A DNA stretch of 55,097 bases from Bacteroidaceae bacterium (GCA_024680695.1 JAILBW010000229.1:1-55097), one strand, 5' to 3'. Counted from the first letter of the stretch, positions 40,274 to 49,959 are shown. The notes: a model not told the origin generated them from the letters alone. Program-made: numbers and translations.

Positions 40274-40397
40274 ATCGTGTTTTCCAGAGTGAATTTCTTC
40301 GACCAGCAAAGCGGCATAGCTGAGTAGAATGGATTACGCTTTGAATCTGAAGGGGTTGAACTTTGTTTCGCTTAGCCCTTCTGAGGATAGAATTTCT

Positions 40398-40474
40398 GCT
40401 TGCTGTCGCGGGAGCTTCCGCTTGCTGTCGGGGGAGCCGGTGCTTGCTGTCGCGGAAGCCGGTGCTTGCTGTCG
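40398..40474 (+). repeat. 22-bp tandem repeat array, about 4 units (GCTTGCTGTCGCGGAAGCCGGT), same family as 10610-10719
   Basis: Units at 40398, 40420, 40442, 40464. Confidence 0.9.
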
Positions 40475-40617
40475 TATTTTTGCTCGCTACCCGCAATTGT
40501 TTTGCCTTTTGCATTTATCTTTTTTATTCGCACCTTTGACCTTTGGTCGAACTTTGTCACGACTCAACAAATGAAATGCAGCATTTCTTTGTATTCGCTG
40601 CTCCAAAATTTGCGTTT

Positions 40618-40714
40618 TCGCTCACTTATTCGTACCTTTGACTTTGTCGAAGAGTACTCTCGTTCGGAAAACTGCAAATAAATTTGCGTTTTCGCTCACT
40701 TATTCGTACCTTTG
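40618..40714 (+). promoter_or_regulatory. Duplicated promoter repeat upstream of gpmI (TACCTTTG at 40633 and 40707)
   Basis: TTTGCGTTTTCGCTCACTTATTCGTACCTTTG present twice, flanking AGAGTACTCT palindrome (40651-40660). Confidence 0.75.
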
Positions 40715-40745
40715 CAGCCCGAATTTGAAATCAACATAAAGAATT

Positions 40746-42263
40746 ATGGCAAAGAAAGCTCTGCTGATGATCCTCGATGGATGGGGAATCGGCAATCAAG
40801 GTAAAGGTGACGTAATCTTCAACACTCCCACTCCCTACATGGACATGCTGCAAAGCACATATCCCTGCTCGCAACTGTTGGCAAGCGGCGAAAACGTAGG
40901 CCTGCCCGACGGACAGATGGGTAACTCGGAGGTTGGACACCTGAACATCGGTGCCGGACGCATCGTATACCAAGACTTGGTGAAGATTAACCGCGCCTGT
41001 GCCGACGGCAGCATCCTCAAGAACCCCGAAGTGGTATCGGCCTACGAATATGCCAAGGTGAACGGCAAGAACGTCCATCTGATGGGACTCACGAGCAACG
41101 GCGGTGTGCACAGCAGCCTCGACCACCTGTTCAAACTGATTGAAATCTCGGGCGAATATGGCATTGAGCACACCTACGTACACTGTTTCATGGACGGCCG
41201 CGACACCGACCCGAAGAGCGGCAAGGGCTTCATCAGCCAGGTGACAGAGAAGTGTGCCGAAGTGCCGGGCGCTGCAATCGCCAGCATCGTGGGACGCTTC
41301 TACGCAATGGATCGCGACAAGCGCTGGGAGCGCGTGAAGATGGCCTACGACCTGCTCATCGACGGACAGGGCAACCAGGCCACCAACATGGTGGAAGCCA
41401 TGCAGGACAGCTACGACGAAGGAGTGACCGATGAGTTCGTGAAACCCATCAACAACAAAACCGTCGACGGCACCATCAAGGAGGGCGATGTGGTCATCTT
41501 CTTCAACTACCGCAACGACCGCGCCAAGGAGCTCACCATCGTACTGACACAGCAGGACATGCCCGAACAGGGAATGAAGACGATCCCCGGATTGCAGTAC
41601 TACTGCATGACACCGTATGATGCCTCGTTCACCGGTGTCCACATCCTCTTCCCCAAGGAAAACGTGATGAACACCTTGGGCGAATACATCAGCAGCAAGG
41701 GCCTGAAGCAGCTGCATACGGCCGAGACGGAGAAGTATGCCCATGTGACCTTCTTCTTCAACGGCGGTCGCGAAATGCCCTACGAGGGCGAGGACCGAAT
41801 CCTCGTGGCCAGCCCCAAAGTGGCGACCTACGACTTGCAACCAGAGATGAGTGCCTTCCTGGTGAAGGACAAACTGGTGGCAGCCATCAAGGAAGACAAG
41901 TACGACTTCATTGTGGTGAACTTTGCCAACGGCGACATGGTGGGTCATACGGGCGTCTATGAAGCCATCGAGAAGGCTGTGGTGGCCGTCGACAGCTGCG
42001 TGCATGACGTAATCGAGACCGCTAAAGCCGTAGGATACGAGGCAATTATCATCGCCGACCACGGCAATGCCGACAATGCCATCAACCCCGACGGCACTCC
42101 CAACACGGCACACTCCCTGAATCCCGTCCCCTTCATCTATGTGACGGAGAAGAAGGACGCCAAAGTGGAGAACGGCGTACTGGCCGATGTGGCTCCCAGC
42201 ATTCTGCACATCATGGGACTGGAGCAGCCCAAGGAGATGACAGGCAAGTGCCTTATCAAGTAA
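40746..42263 (+). CDS. gpmI: 2,3-bisphosphoglycerate-independent phosphoglycerate mutase
   Basis: [32 protein letters not shown]. Confidence 0.97.
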   Translation: MAKKALLMILDGWGIGNQGKGDVIFNTPTPYMDMLQSTYPCSQLLASGENVGLPDGQMGNSEVGHLNIGAGRIVYQDLVKINRACADGSILKNPEVVSAYEYAKVNGKNVHLMGLTSNGGVHSSLDHLFKLIEISGEYGIEHTYVHCFMDGRDTDPKSGKGFISQVTEKCAEVPGAAIASIVGRFYAMDRDKRWERVKMAYDLLIDGQGNQATNMVEAMQDSYDEGVTDEFVKPINNKTVDGTIKEGDVVIFFNYRNDRAKELTIVLTQQDMPEQGMKTIPGLQYYCMTPYDASFTGVHILFPKENVMNTLGEYISSKGLKQLHTAETEKYAHVTFFFNGGREMPYEGEDRILVASPKVATYDLQPEMSAFLVKDKLVAAIKEDKYDFIVVNFANGDMVGHTGVYEAIEKAVVAVDSCVHDVIETAKAVGYEAIIIADHGNADNAINPDGTPNTAHSLNPVPFIYVTEKKDAKVENGVLADVAPSILHIMGLEQPKEMTGKCLIK

Positions 42264-42325
42264 GCCACTACTCCTCCCCACCCCACTTGGACTCTCCACA
42301 CTGGACTAAGACCTAAAAAAGAAAG

Positions 42326-42988
42326 ATGACCGTTCGTATCGAAGAAAGTTGGGGAGTGCGCCTTGCCGAAGAGTTCGACAAGCCATACTTCCAGGCTCTG
42401 ACGCAATTTGTGCGGCAGGAGTACGGACAGGGTCAGTGTTTCCCGCCCGGACGCCTCATCTTCAACGCCTTCGACCAGACACCCTTCGAGCGGGTGCGGG
42501 TCGTCATTCTGGGACAGGATCCCTATCATGGACCGGGACAGGCCCACGGTCTCTGCTTCTCGGTAAACGACGGTGTGGCCTTTCCCCCATCGCTTGTGAA
42601 CATCTTCAAGGAGATACAGGCCGAGACTGGTGCGCCCATCCCGCAGAGCGGCAACCTGACACGCTGGGCACAGCAGGGCGTATTCCTGCTCAACACTTGC
42701 CTCAGCGTGCGGGCTCATCAGGCCTTCAGCCACAGCGGACACGGCTGGGAGACATTCACGGATGCCGTCATCCGCACGCTCTCGGCCGAGCGCGAAGGTT
42801 TAGTGTTCCTGCTCTGGGGGGCACCAGCTGGACGTAAGGCGGCCCTCATCGATGCCTCGCGCCACCTCATCCTGCAAAGCGCTCACCCAAGCCCCCTGAG
42901 CGCCCATCGCGGTTTCTTCGGCAATAATCACTTCAACCTCTGCAACCAATACCTTCAACAGCATGGACAGCCAGCCATCATTTGGTAG
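42326..42988 (+). CDS. ung: Uracil-DNA glycosylase
   Basis: GQDPYHGPGQAHGLCFSV, QSAHPSPLSAHRGFFG. Confidence 0.97.
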   Translation: MTVRIEESWGVRLAEEFDKPYFQALTQFVRQEYGQGQCFPPGRLIFNAFDQTPFERVRVVILGQDPYHGPGQAHGLCFSVNDGVAFPPSLVNIFKEIQAETGAPIPQSGNLTRWAQQGVFLLNTCLSVRAHQAFSHSGHGWETFTDAVIRTLSAEREGLVFLLWGAPAGRKAALIDASRHLILQSAHPSPLSAHRGFFGNNHFNLCNQYLQQHGQPAIIW

Positions 42989-43568
42989 TATGCTCATGGT
43001 GGGCGATGTGGTGGTACACACCGACATCCTGACTGAGTACTTCTGCTGCGACCTCGCTGCCTGCCACGGACGCTGTTGTGTGGAAGGCGATGCAGGTGCA
43101 CCTGTCACAATGGATGAAGTGGCTCGACTCGAGGAATGCCTCGACACGGTGTGGCCCCAGCTGACGGCACAGGCTCAGAGCATCATCGACCGCCAAGGCG
43201 TAAGCTATGTGGATCGCGAAGGCGAACTCGTTACAAGCATCGTGAGCGGCAGGGACTGTGCCTTTGTCGTACAAAAAAACGACTGCGCACTCTGTGCACT
43301 CGAATGTGCCTTCCGCGACGGACGCACACGATGGAGGAAACCCATCAGCTGCGCGCTCTATCCCATCCGCGAGAAGAAACTCGGAGCCTACGTGGGCCTC
43401 TCGTACCATCGCTGGGACATTTGCCGAGAAGCCGTACAGCGCGGCACAGAGATGCGTCTTCCTCTCTACCGATTCCTGCGCGAGCCTCTCATCGAACGCT
43501 TCGGCCAAGCGTGGTACGAAGAACTGGAGACAGCAGTCGGCGAGATGCAGGCACAGGGACTATTGTAA
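42963..43568 (+). CDS. DUF3109 family protein (Cys-rich)
   Basis: CDLAACHGRCCVEGDAGAP and CALCALECAFRDG cysteine clusters; overlaps ung 3' end. Confidence 0.8.
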   Translation: MDSQPSFGSMLMVGDVVVHTDILTEYFCCDLAACHGRCCVEGDAGAPVTMDEVARLEECLDTVWPQLTAQAQSIIDRQGVSYVDREGELVTSIVSGRDCAFVVQKNDCALCALECAFRDGRTRWRKPISCALYPIREKKLGAYVGLSYHRWDICREAVQRGTEMRLPLYRFLREPLIERFGQAWYEELETAVGEMQAQGLL

Positions 43569-43586
43569 GGAATTTGGTGTTTACCT

Positions 43587-43765
43587 CACTTATCCGTACC
43601 TTTGACTCCGTCGGAAGTACTCTCGTTCGGAAGTTCGAGAAGAAAATCGTCTTTTCTTTTTGCACTTCGCTCGCTTATCCGTGCCTCTGACCTATGGTCG
43701 AAGCGTACTCTCGTTCGGAAAACTGCAAATAAATTTGCGTTTTCGCTCACTTATCCGTACCTTTG
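43587..43765 (+). promoter_or_regulatory. Tandem promoter-type repeats upstream of calpain-like gene
   Basis: CTCACTTATCCGTACCTTTG (TACCTTTG 43597-43604), degenerate TGCCTCTG 43682-43689, TACCTTTG 43758-43765. Confidence 0.7.
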
Positions 43766-43816
43766 CAACTCGTAACAGGATAATCCACGAAGAAAGAATA
43801 ATCAACACACACAATT

Positions 43817-45301
43817 ATGAGAAGAAAACTACTCGCCAGCATTGCCCTGATGGCAATCTGCATCATCCGGCTGAATGCCCAGGGCATTGTCATTCACCAA
43901 ACCGACGGCAACGTCTATGTATTCCCCTCGGCTAAGGTGGAAAGCATCACCACAGTCACTGAGGAGAACACCTACATCTTCGGCACTTGGTATCTGGGCT
44001 TCTACAAGAACGGCTCGAGCGTCATCCACTACGAAGGCACGGAGTACCTCACCTTTGCCGGCTCGGAGCTCTTCTGGGGCAAGGCAGACGGAAAGGTGGG
44101 CACCTACTCGCTGCGCTTCTTCCCGAAGAACAACTACTTCATGGCACTGGGACGCAACGGCACTTCGGGCACGCTGCGATGGAGCGTTACGAGAAACACT
44201 GAGGATATGCTCATCCTTCAGGACGGTACCATCTATCGCTACTTCTACCCCACCAAGGAGGCTGCAGCGAATGCCATGTTTGAGCTCGACCCGCCCTCGC
44301 ACAAGGAGACCACGAGCATCACCACCATATTAAAATACGCGTCGGGCAAGTCGAACTCGACCATAACGCCGATGGGCAAACATTTCGAGGGCAAGCACCA
44401 GACAACCGAGAGCGACCGCACCTGGCTGGCAAACGCAGCCAACGAACCCGACAAAGTGGCCGGCCTAACGCAATGGGTGGCCAAGACCGTGAAGCTGTAC
44501 CCATACACGAATCCAGTGCCCGCGGACGTGAACCAACACGCCATCGGCGACTGCTGTGCCTGCGCCGTATTCGCCTCGATGGCCTACCTGTACCCCGACT
44601 ATATCAAGCAGATTATCAAGAACAACGGGAACAACAGCTACACCGTCACGATGTACGACCCGCAAGGAAATCCCGTGGACGTTTGTGTGTCGAACAAGAT
44701 TCTCTGCGACGGCAACGGCAACATCGGCCAGGTCACCGGAAAGAACAATGCCGTGACATGGGCCACGATACTGGAGAAGGCGATGATGAAGTACATGACC
44801 ATCTACAAAACCAACGGCATCGAAGGCATCGGCACAGAACATGTAGCGCCCCTCTTCACGGGATGCGGCGACAGCTTTGCCTTCTCGCCCAATTCGCTCT
44901 ACACCTCCGAACTGAAGCTCGCCATCGAATACTGCCTCGCACAGGGCAAGATTTGCGTGGGCGGATTCAACGTGGGCGACATCCCATGCGGCGTACTGAA
45001 GACTGTCACCGGACACGCTTTCACCTTCATGCTCTCGACGAAAGAGAGCTCCATCTTCGCCATGCGCAATCCTTGGGGCATCGAATCGGTGGACGGCCTG
45101 CTAGAAATTCCCGACGTGCGCACCACGGTGCAGACCATCGATGCCCGCATCGTCGATCCCGGTGCTGCAGCACCTTACCTGCGTGCCGACCTGTCGCCCT
45201 ACACGCCGCCCGCATTCATCCGCCGTCCGACCGACCTTGGCGTATCGCCGCGACTGCTGAACCGAGTGTTTAACGAATCGAACAAAGACGAATTATGGTA
45301 A
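43817..45301 (+). CDS. Secreted calpain-like (C2 family) cysteine protease
   Basis: Signal peptide; Cys motif IGDCCACAVFASMAYL, His motif GHAFTFML, Asn motif RNPWG. Confidence 0.75.
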   Translation: MRRKLLASIALMAICIIRLNAQGIVIHQTDGNVYVFPSAKVESITTVTEENTYIFGTWYLGFYKNGSSVIHYEGTEYLTFAGSELFWGKADGKVGTYSLRFFPKNNYFMALGRNGTSGTLRWSVTRNTEDMLILQDGTIYRYFYPTKEAAANAMFELDPPSHKETTSITTILKYASGKSNSTITPMGKHFEGKHQTTESDRTWLANAANEPDKVAGLTQWVAKTVKLYPYTNPVPADVNQHAIGDCCACAVFASMAYLYPDYIKQIIKNNGNNSYTVTMYDPQGNPVDVCVSNKILCDGNGNIGQVTGKNNAVTWATILEKAMMKYMTIYKTNGIEGIGTEHVAPLFTGCGDSFAFSPNSLYTSELKLAIEYCLAQGKICVGGFNVGDIPCGVLKTVTGHAFTFMLSTKESSIFAMRNPWGIESVDGLLEIPDVRTTVQTIDARIVDPGAAAPYLRADLSPYTPPAFIRRPTDLGVSPRLLNRVFNESNKDELW

Positions 45302-45708
45302 GACATATTTTCACCGCTCTCCTGCTGTGCCTTTGCACGATGGCCAAGGCGCAGCAGCAGCTGAACCTCTACACGACTACCCAGGGCGTGCTCACCTTCA
45401 GCTTTGCCGACGATCCCAAGGTCACCTTTCCCACGAGCGAGACTCTGGCAGTGACCAGCGCAACGCTCAGCGTCGAGTTTCCCTTCAGCGAGATAGAGAA
45501 GATGACGCTCGAGGATGGCGTAACACCCGTGGAACAGCTCACGGCAAGCGAGAACGAGGGTGGCATCACCATCTACGACCTCGGAGGTCGCCAAGTGCTG
45601 CAGATCGCTCCCCGTCGGGGTGGCACTCGCGTGGATTTCTCGACACTCCCCGTCGGCACATACATTGTGAAGGACGGACATCGCTCATACAAGATAATGA
45701 GGAGGTAG
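45295..45708 (+). CDS. Small secreted protein with C-terminal sorting-type domain, overlapping the calpain-like gene
   Basis: Signal peptide; C-terminus ITIYDLGGRQVLQ...LPVGTYIVKDGHRSYKIMRR; start overlaps upstream stop (ATGGTAA). Confidence 0.7.
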   Translation: MVRHIFTALLLCLCTMAKAQQQLNLYTTTQGVLTFSFADDPKVTFPTSETLAVTSATLSVEFPFSEIEKMTLEDGVTPVEQLTASENEGGITIYDLGGRQVLQIAPRRGGTRVDFSTLPVGTYIVKDGHRSYKIMRR

Positions 45709-45712
45709 GACG

Positions 45713-46336
45713 ATGCGCGTACTATTGATCAACGGAAGTGCCCGTCGCAACGGGAATACGTTTCTGGCACTGAGCGAGGTGGCAAAGACACTGGGCCGAC
45801 ACGGCATCGAGACGGAGATCATCCAGATAGGCACCAAAGCCGTCCGCGGTTGCGTTGCCTGCAACCTGTGCAAGACCAAGCAGCTGAGCCATTGCATTTT
45901 CGACGACGACATCTGCAACATAGTGGTCGAGAAACTGGCAGCAGCCGATGCGCTTGTAGTAGGTTCGCCCGTCTATTACGGACAGCCCAACGGCACCGTA
46001 CTTTCACTCATTCAGCGCGTATTCTACTCGAACCCCAAGGGAGCACAGAACAAGCCCGCCGCAGCCGTTGCAGTGTGTCGGCGTGGCGGCGGCTCAGCCG
46101 TGTTCCAGACACTGACTATGCCGTTCCAGATGATGAACATGCCCGTAGTGACATCTCAGTACTGGAACATGGTCTATGGACGCGAGGAGGGGCAGGCGGC
46201 ACTCGACACCGAGGGCATGCAGACAATGCGCACGCTGGCCAACAACATGGCCTGGCTGCTCAGGAAGATTCATGCCGACGGCCAACCCGACTATCCCGAA
46301 CGCGAGGAGTGGCAGCCGATGAACTTTATCCGCTAA
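45713..46336 (+). CDS. NADPH-dependent FMN reductase / flavodoxin-family protein
   Basis: LLINGSARRNGNTFLALSEV, CNLCKTKQLSHCIFDDD, GSPVYYGQPNG. Confidence 0.9.
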   Translation: MRVLLINGSARRNGNTFLALSEVAKTLGRHGIETEIIQIGTKAVRGCVACNLCKTKQLSHCIFDDDICNIVVEKLAAADALVVGSPVYYGQPNGTVLSLIQRVFYSNPKGAQNKPAAAVAVCRRGGGSAVFQTLTMPFQMMNMPVVTSQYWNMVYGREEGQAALDTEGMQTMRTLANNMAWLLRKIHADGQPDYPEREEWQPMNFIR

Positions 46337-46419
46337 GCCCGCAGGAAAAGCGACAGTCCCATTCTCACTGCAAGTCATTTTCAGCGGACTGCAATAACAA
46401 TTAGTAATCATAATCCCAG

Positions 46420-46481
46420 CAGCAAGCGGAGGCTCCAGCTACAGCAAGCAGAGACCTCCGCTTGCTGTAGTTTTGACCGCT
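46420..46481. repeat. Inverted-repeat form of the CAGCAAGC/GCTTGCTG repeat family
   Basis: CAGCAAGCGGAGG (46420-46432) complementary to CCTCCGCTTGCTG (46455-46467); CTACAGCAAGC (46439-46449) complementary to GCTTGCTGTAG (46460-46470). Confidence 0.9.
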
Positions 46482-46519
46482 GCTTGCTGTAGCAGACCGA
46501 GAGGCTTAAGCAAGAAAGG

Positions 46520-46557
46520 CAGATAGCCCGCCGGCGAGAATGCCGACGGGCTATCTG
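46520..46557. terminator. Hairpin terminator between convergent genes
   Basis: CAGATAGCCCG...CGGGCTATCTG 11-bp arms plus inner CGGC/GCCG. Confidence 0.75.
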
Positions 46558-46683
46558 TCTAATTCAGTTTATTCCGCTCTCTCGATTCCCCCGCCTATGA
46601 GCAAAGGGGAAATCGAACAAGGAGACTATTCTCCCGCAAGCTCATTGTAATATGGCATTGCATAGCAAGGGGGAAAGTCCCCC

Positions 46684-49488
46684 TTACTTCACCACAACCT
46701 TGCGTCCGTTCACGATGTAGAGACCCTTCTGAGTCTTCTCTACGCGGCGACCGCTGAGGTTATAAACAGTTCCTTCGCTTGCGGAGAAGGCCGGAGCGAG
46801 GCTTTCAATGCCTGTAGCATTACCGAAAGTATAGACCTTCACCGTCGGCTCGGGAATCTCCAGATAAGCCTTGTATTCGGCAATCTGAGTGCCAGCCTCG
46901 GCCTTGAAGAATCCCACAACGCCATCCTTCTCGGCCAGTACATACTGCGTGCCGGTGGCCTCAACAGCCTGAAGGATTCCCTTCAGTTCGTTCGAAGAGT
47001 CGCTGTTGCCTGCATTCTCCACGGGCTTCAGCTCGTAAACGCCGGCAGCGCCCTTCAGGATGACACCGACCTTGGCGGGCACATTACCCTCGACAGCCGT
47101 CAGCTTCACGCTGTTGTTTTCCACCTTGCCGGTATAAGCCTCAACGCCCTCGGGCAGAGCCACATTGGCAGGACTGAAGAAGGTGGCATAGCCTGCGTTG
47201 CCGATTTTCACGGGGAATGTGAATTCCATTGCGCCCAGTTCCTTTACCTGCTTCTCGGTCAGCGAGGTGTTCCATACACGGAGCTCGGCAATGTCCACAA
47301 CGCCCTCTTCGCCATCCTCGTCGGCAAAGAAATAAGCCACATCATGGAGCGTCCAACGGTCGCTGGGCGTGTAGGTGATGCTAATCCGTTCACCGTCGAT
47401 ATAGGTGGCCATGCAATTGTCGGAAACCGAGAATACGATGCGATGCCAGATGCCCTGCACTACTTGGCCGCCATAGCCCAAGCCGCTAAGATTGATGCCC
47501 AGCTTGCTCGACTTGTTCAGGAAGAGGTCGGCATCGCTTTGGTTCGTGGCGTCACTCTGGAAGAGTGCATTGTACACCGACACATTCTTGGGCCGGATGT
47601 CCATCAGCACGGCGAAGGAGTTCTGGTCGCCGCCTTGGTTGTGAGCCAGCTTCAGATAGGTATCCTTGGGCACGGTCACAGCACCGTTGCTTGCTGAGGG
47701 ACCCACTGCGAGTACAATTCCTGCGGCAGCAATATCGCTGGCGGGCTCAGGTCCCTCGGCTCCCTTGACAGCTGCGGTCCGAGCGGCTGTACCAGTACCG
47801 GCCAGCAGGTTGGCAGCATCGTCGAAGGTCCAGACGCCGATGGGGTCGGCAAGGGGTTCTTCGGCAGCCGTCTGCTTCACGGCACCGAGAAGCGTCACGA
47901 GCTCATTAGTCAGGGGCACATCCCAGAAACGAATCTCAGCCACCGAGTTGTAGCCATCCTCGTCGTCGTTGTCGGCAAAGAAGAGTGCTTCGGGCTTCAG
48001 AGTCCACAGGGCGTTGGGCGATGCACTGCTGCCCACCGATTCTCCGTCCAGATAGGTGAATGCAAAGCCATCCTTGACCACGAAGACAATGCGGTGCCAG
48101 GTATTCTCCTGCATGCTGCCCTTATAGCCCAGTCCGCTGTTGTTGAGTCCGATTGCGCCGTTCTTGATGAAGAAGCTGCCGTCCGCCTGGTTCGTCGGGT
48201 CAGTCTGGAAGAGTGCGTGGTATCCACCCAGCGTCGTGGGCTTCACGTCAAGCATGATCGTGTAGTTCTTTGTCTCGGGAACCCCTAGGTTGGTGGTCAA
48301 CTGGAGGTAAGCCTCGACGGGCATGCCTACGGCACCGTTCTTCTCCGTAGGTCCGTCGACAGGAACGATTCCAGCCGTTACGGCATCAACTGTAATTTCG
48401 GGACCTTGTGCTCCCTTTTTGGCTGCCTTCAGCGTGGCCGTACCAGTGCCAGCCAGCAGGTCGGCGGCATTGTCAAACGTCCAGCAGCCAGCAGCCTCGG
48501 GCACATCGTTGCCCATGAACACCTGTGTTACCGGCACCTCGACAGCCTCGAGGCTGCCACCCTTCACAATGATGGAGCCGCTGCGACTGCCTGCCTCGGT
48601 CATCTCCTTGAAACGGAAGGCGTAGTCCTTCTCGCCCGAGAACGGAGTCACATCCACTGCCTCGACCCATTCGGGCAGAGTGAACGTCACGTTTGTGTTC
48701 GTATTCACGGTCACGATAAAGTCCAGCTCGTTGAACTTCTTGACGGACTCGGTGGTGACGGTCATATATTCGTCACGATCGATACCACCCACGGCTGCAA
48801 TCTGCTCCTCGGTGAGCGCCGACTCCCAGAAAGCCACTTCGGCTACGTAAGTGTCGTTAGCCTCGCCGTCCTCGTCGCAGAAGAGATAGAAACCCCACGG
48901 GTCGATCTCCCAGCAGCCCTGACGGCTGGTGCTGGTGCTCAGCAGCTTGCCATCTACGTACACGCTGAATGCGCCATCGCGGTTGATGAGCATAACGCGG
49001 TACCAAGTGTCATCGAGAATGGTGCCGTTGTATCCCAAGCCGCCCGTCCGGATACCAATCTGGTGGTCGTTGATGAAGATGTCTCCGTCGTTGGTGTTCG
49101 ACTTATTCGTCTGGAAGAGGCCATCATAGACGCTGGCATCATTCACCTTGATGTCCATCATGATGGTGTAGTTCTCCGTGGCAGCCTCGGCATTGCGAGC
49201 CACCATCAATGCCGAATTCTTGGGCACAAAGATTGCCTTGTTCTTGGACAGAGGTCCATCCGTGGCGTAGATGCTTGCCTCGTTGAGCGTCTCCACAAGG
49301 GTGATGCTCTTTTTTCCGATTGTGGCAGGAGTAAGGGTCAGGCTACCCTCGGAGGTTGCCAGCAGGTTTTCGACATTGTCGAATGTCCAACGGCCAGCTG
49401 CCTCGGGCACCTTCTCGGCCCGTGCCACTGTACTCGTTCCCAGCATGCATGCCAATGCTGCAAGAATTAGTGTAAAGCTCTTTTTCAT
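46684..49488 (-). CDS. Secreted multi-LamG protein with BACON-like segment and C-terminal NLSGRRV..GLYIVNGRKVVVK motif
   Basis: Three WTFD..LLAG..T modules, signal peptide, paralogous to the C-terminal half of 37065-40181. Confidence 0.8.
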   Translation of the reverse strand: MKKSFTLILAALACMLGTSTVARAEKVPEAAGRWTFDNVENLLATSEGSLTLTPATIGKKSITLVETLNEASIYATDGPLSKNKAIFVPKNSALMVARNAEAATENYTIMMDIKVNDASVYDGLFQTNKSNTNDGDIFINDHQIGIRTGGLGYNGTILDDTWYRVMLINRDGAFSVYVDGKLLSTSTSRQGCWEIDPWGFYLFCDEDGEANDTYVAEVAFWESALTEEQIAAVGGIDRDEYMTVTTESVKKFNELDFIVTVNTNTNVTFTLPEWVEAVDVTPFSGEKDYAFRFKEMTEAGSRSGSIIVKGGSLEAVEVPVTQVFMGNDVPEAAGCWTFDNAADLLAGTGTATLKAAKKGAQGPEITVDAVTAGIVPVDGPTEKNGAVGMPVEAYLQLTTNLGVPETKNYTIMLDVKPTTLGGYHALFQTDPTNQADGSFFIKNGAIGLNNSGLGYKGSMQENTWHRIVFVVKDGFAFTYLDGESVGSSASPNALWTLKPEALFFADNDDEDGYNSVAEIRFWDVPLTNELVTLLGAVKQTAAEEPLADPIGVWTFDDAANLLAGTGTAARTAAVKGAEGPEPASDIAAAGIVLAVGPSASNGAVTVPKDTYLKLAHNQGGDQNSFAVLMDIRPKNVSVYNALFQSDATNQSDADLFLNKSSKLGINLSGLGYGGQVVQGIWHRIVFSVSDNCMATYIDGERISITYTPSDRWTLHDVAYFFADEDGEEGVVDIAELRVWNTSLTEKQVKELGAMEFTFPVKIGNAGYATFFSPANVALPEGVEAYTGKVENNSVKLTAVEGNVPAKVGVILKGAAGVYELKPVENAGNSDSSNELKGILQAVEATGTQYVLAEKDGVVGFFKAEAGTQIAEYKAYLEIPEPTVKVYTFGNATGIESLAPAFSASEGTVYNLSGRRVEKTQKGLYIVNGRKVVVK

Positions 49489-49782
49489 AGGGATTGATGT
49501 TTAAAAGTTGTTGTTTACGCTTGTTGTGGCGTAAAATTACACATTTTCCTTCAAGCGCAATACATTATTATATATAATCCCGCGCGATTTAACACTTTTT
49601 AGTAATTGCGTTTTCGGAAGTTTCACTTGTTTGAAATAGAAAGGAAACTTTTCGCTCGGCATCCGAAAGAACTGCACCTGATTTGTCGCGCTTGATTACT
49701 TGGGAAGCTTCTTCGAGCATAGCTACTCAAAAGAACGCCAGCTCCGGACAAAGTTGGGAGTAGAGACATCAGAATAGGCCCA

Positions 49783-49890
49783 TGCCAAGGTTCATTCATA
49801 TTCAAGCAAAGTGACGGCAGCGTTTATGCTTTCCAAAAAGTACGCTCCTCGCTGGCAAGAATAGTTCTTAGCTCGGCAAGCCAAGTTCTT
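49783..49890 (+). pseudogene. Decayed fragment resembling the N-terminal domain of the calpain-like protein
   Basis: CQGSFIFKQSDGSVYAFQKVRSSL versus AQGIVIHQTDGNVYVFPSAKVESI at 43817 gene; no intact ORF. Confidence 0.4.
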
Positions 49891-49959
49891 CGTGTGGAAA
49901 AGAATGTAAGTACACGTTGTGCGGGCAACGTGCGAAAGTTGAGTTACCGACGGTTGGAT

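Noticed and set aside
42963-43010. Overlap of ung and the DUF3109 gene as an unusual overprinted gene
   Set aside because: Ordinary short operon overlap; the DUF3109 protein may start at a later Met.
49623-49805. 60-aa minus-strand ORF in the 49.5-50.0 kb gap
   Set aside because: No start context, no domain, and it overlaps a plus-strand fragment with better protein similarity.
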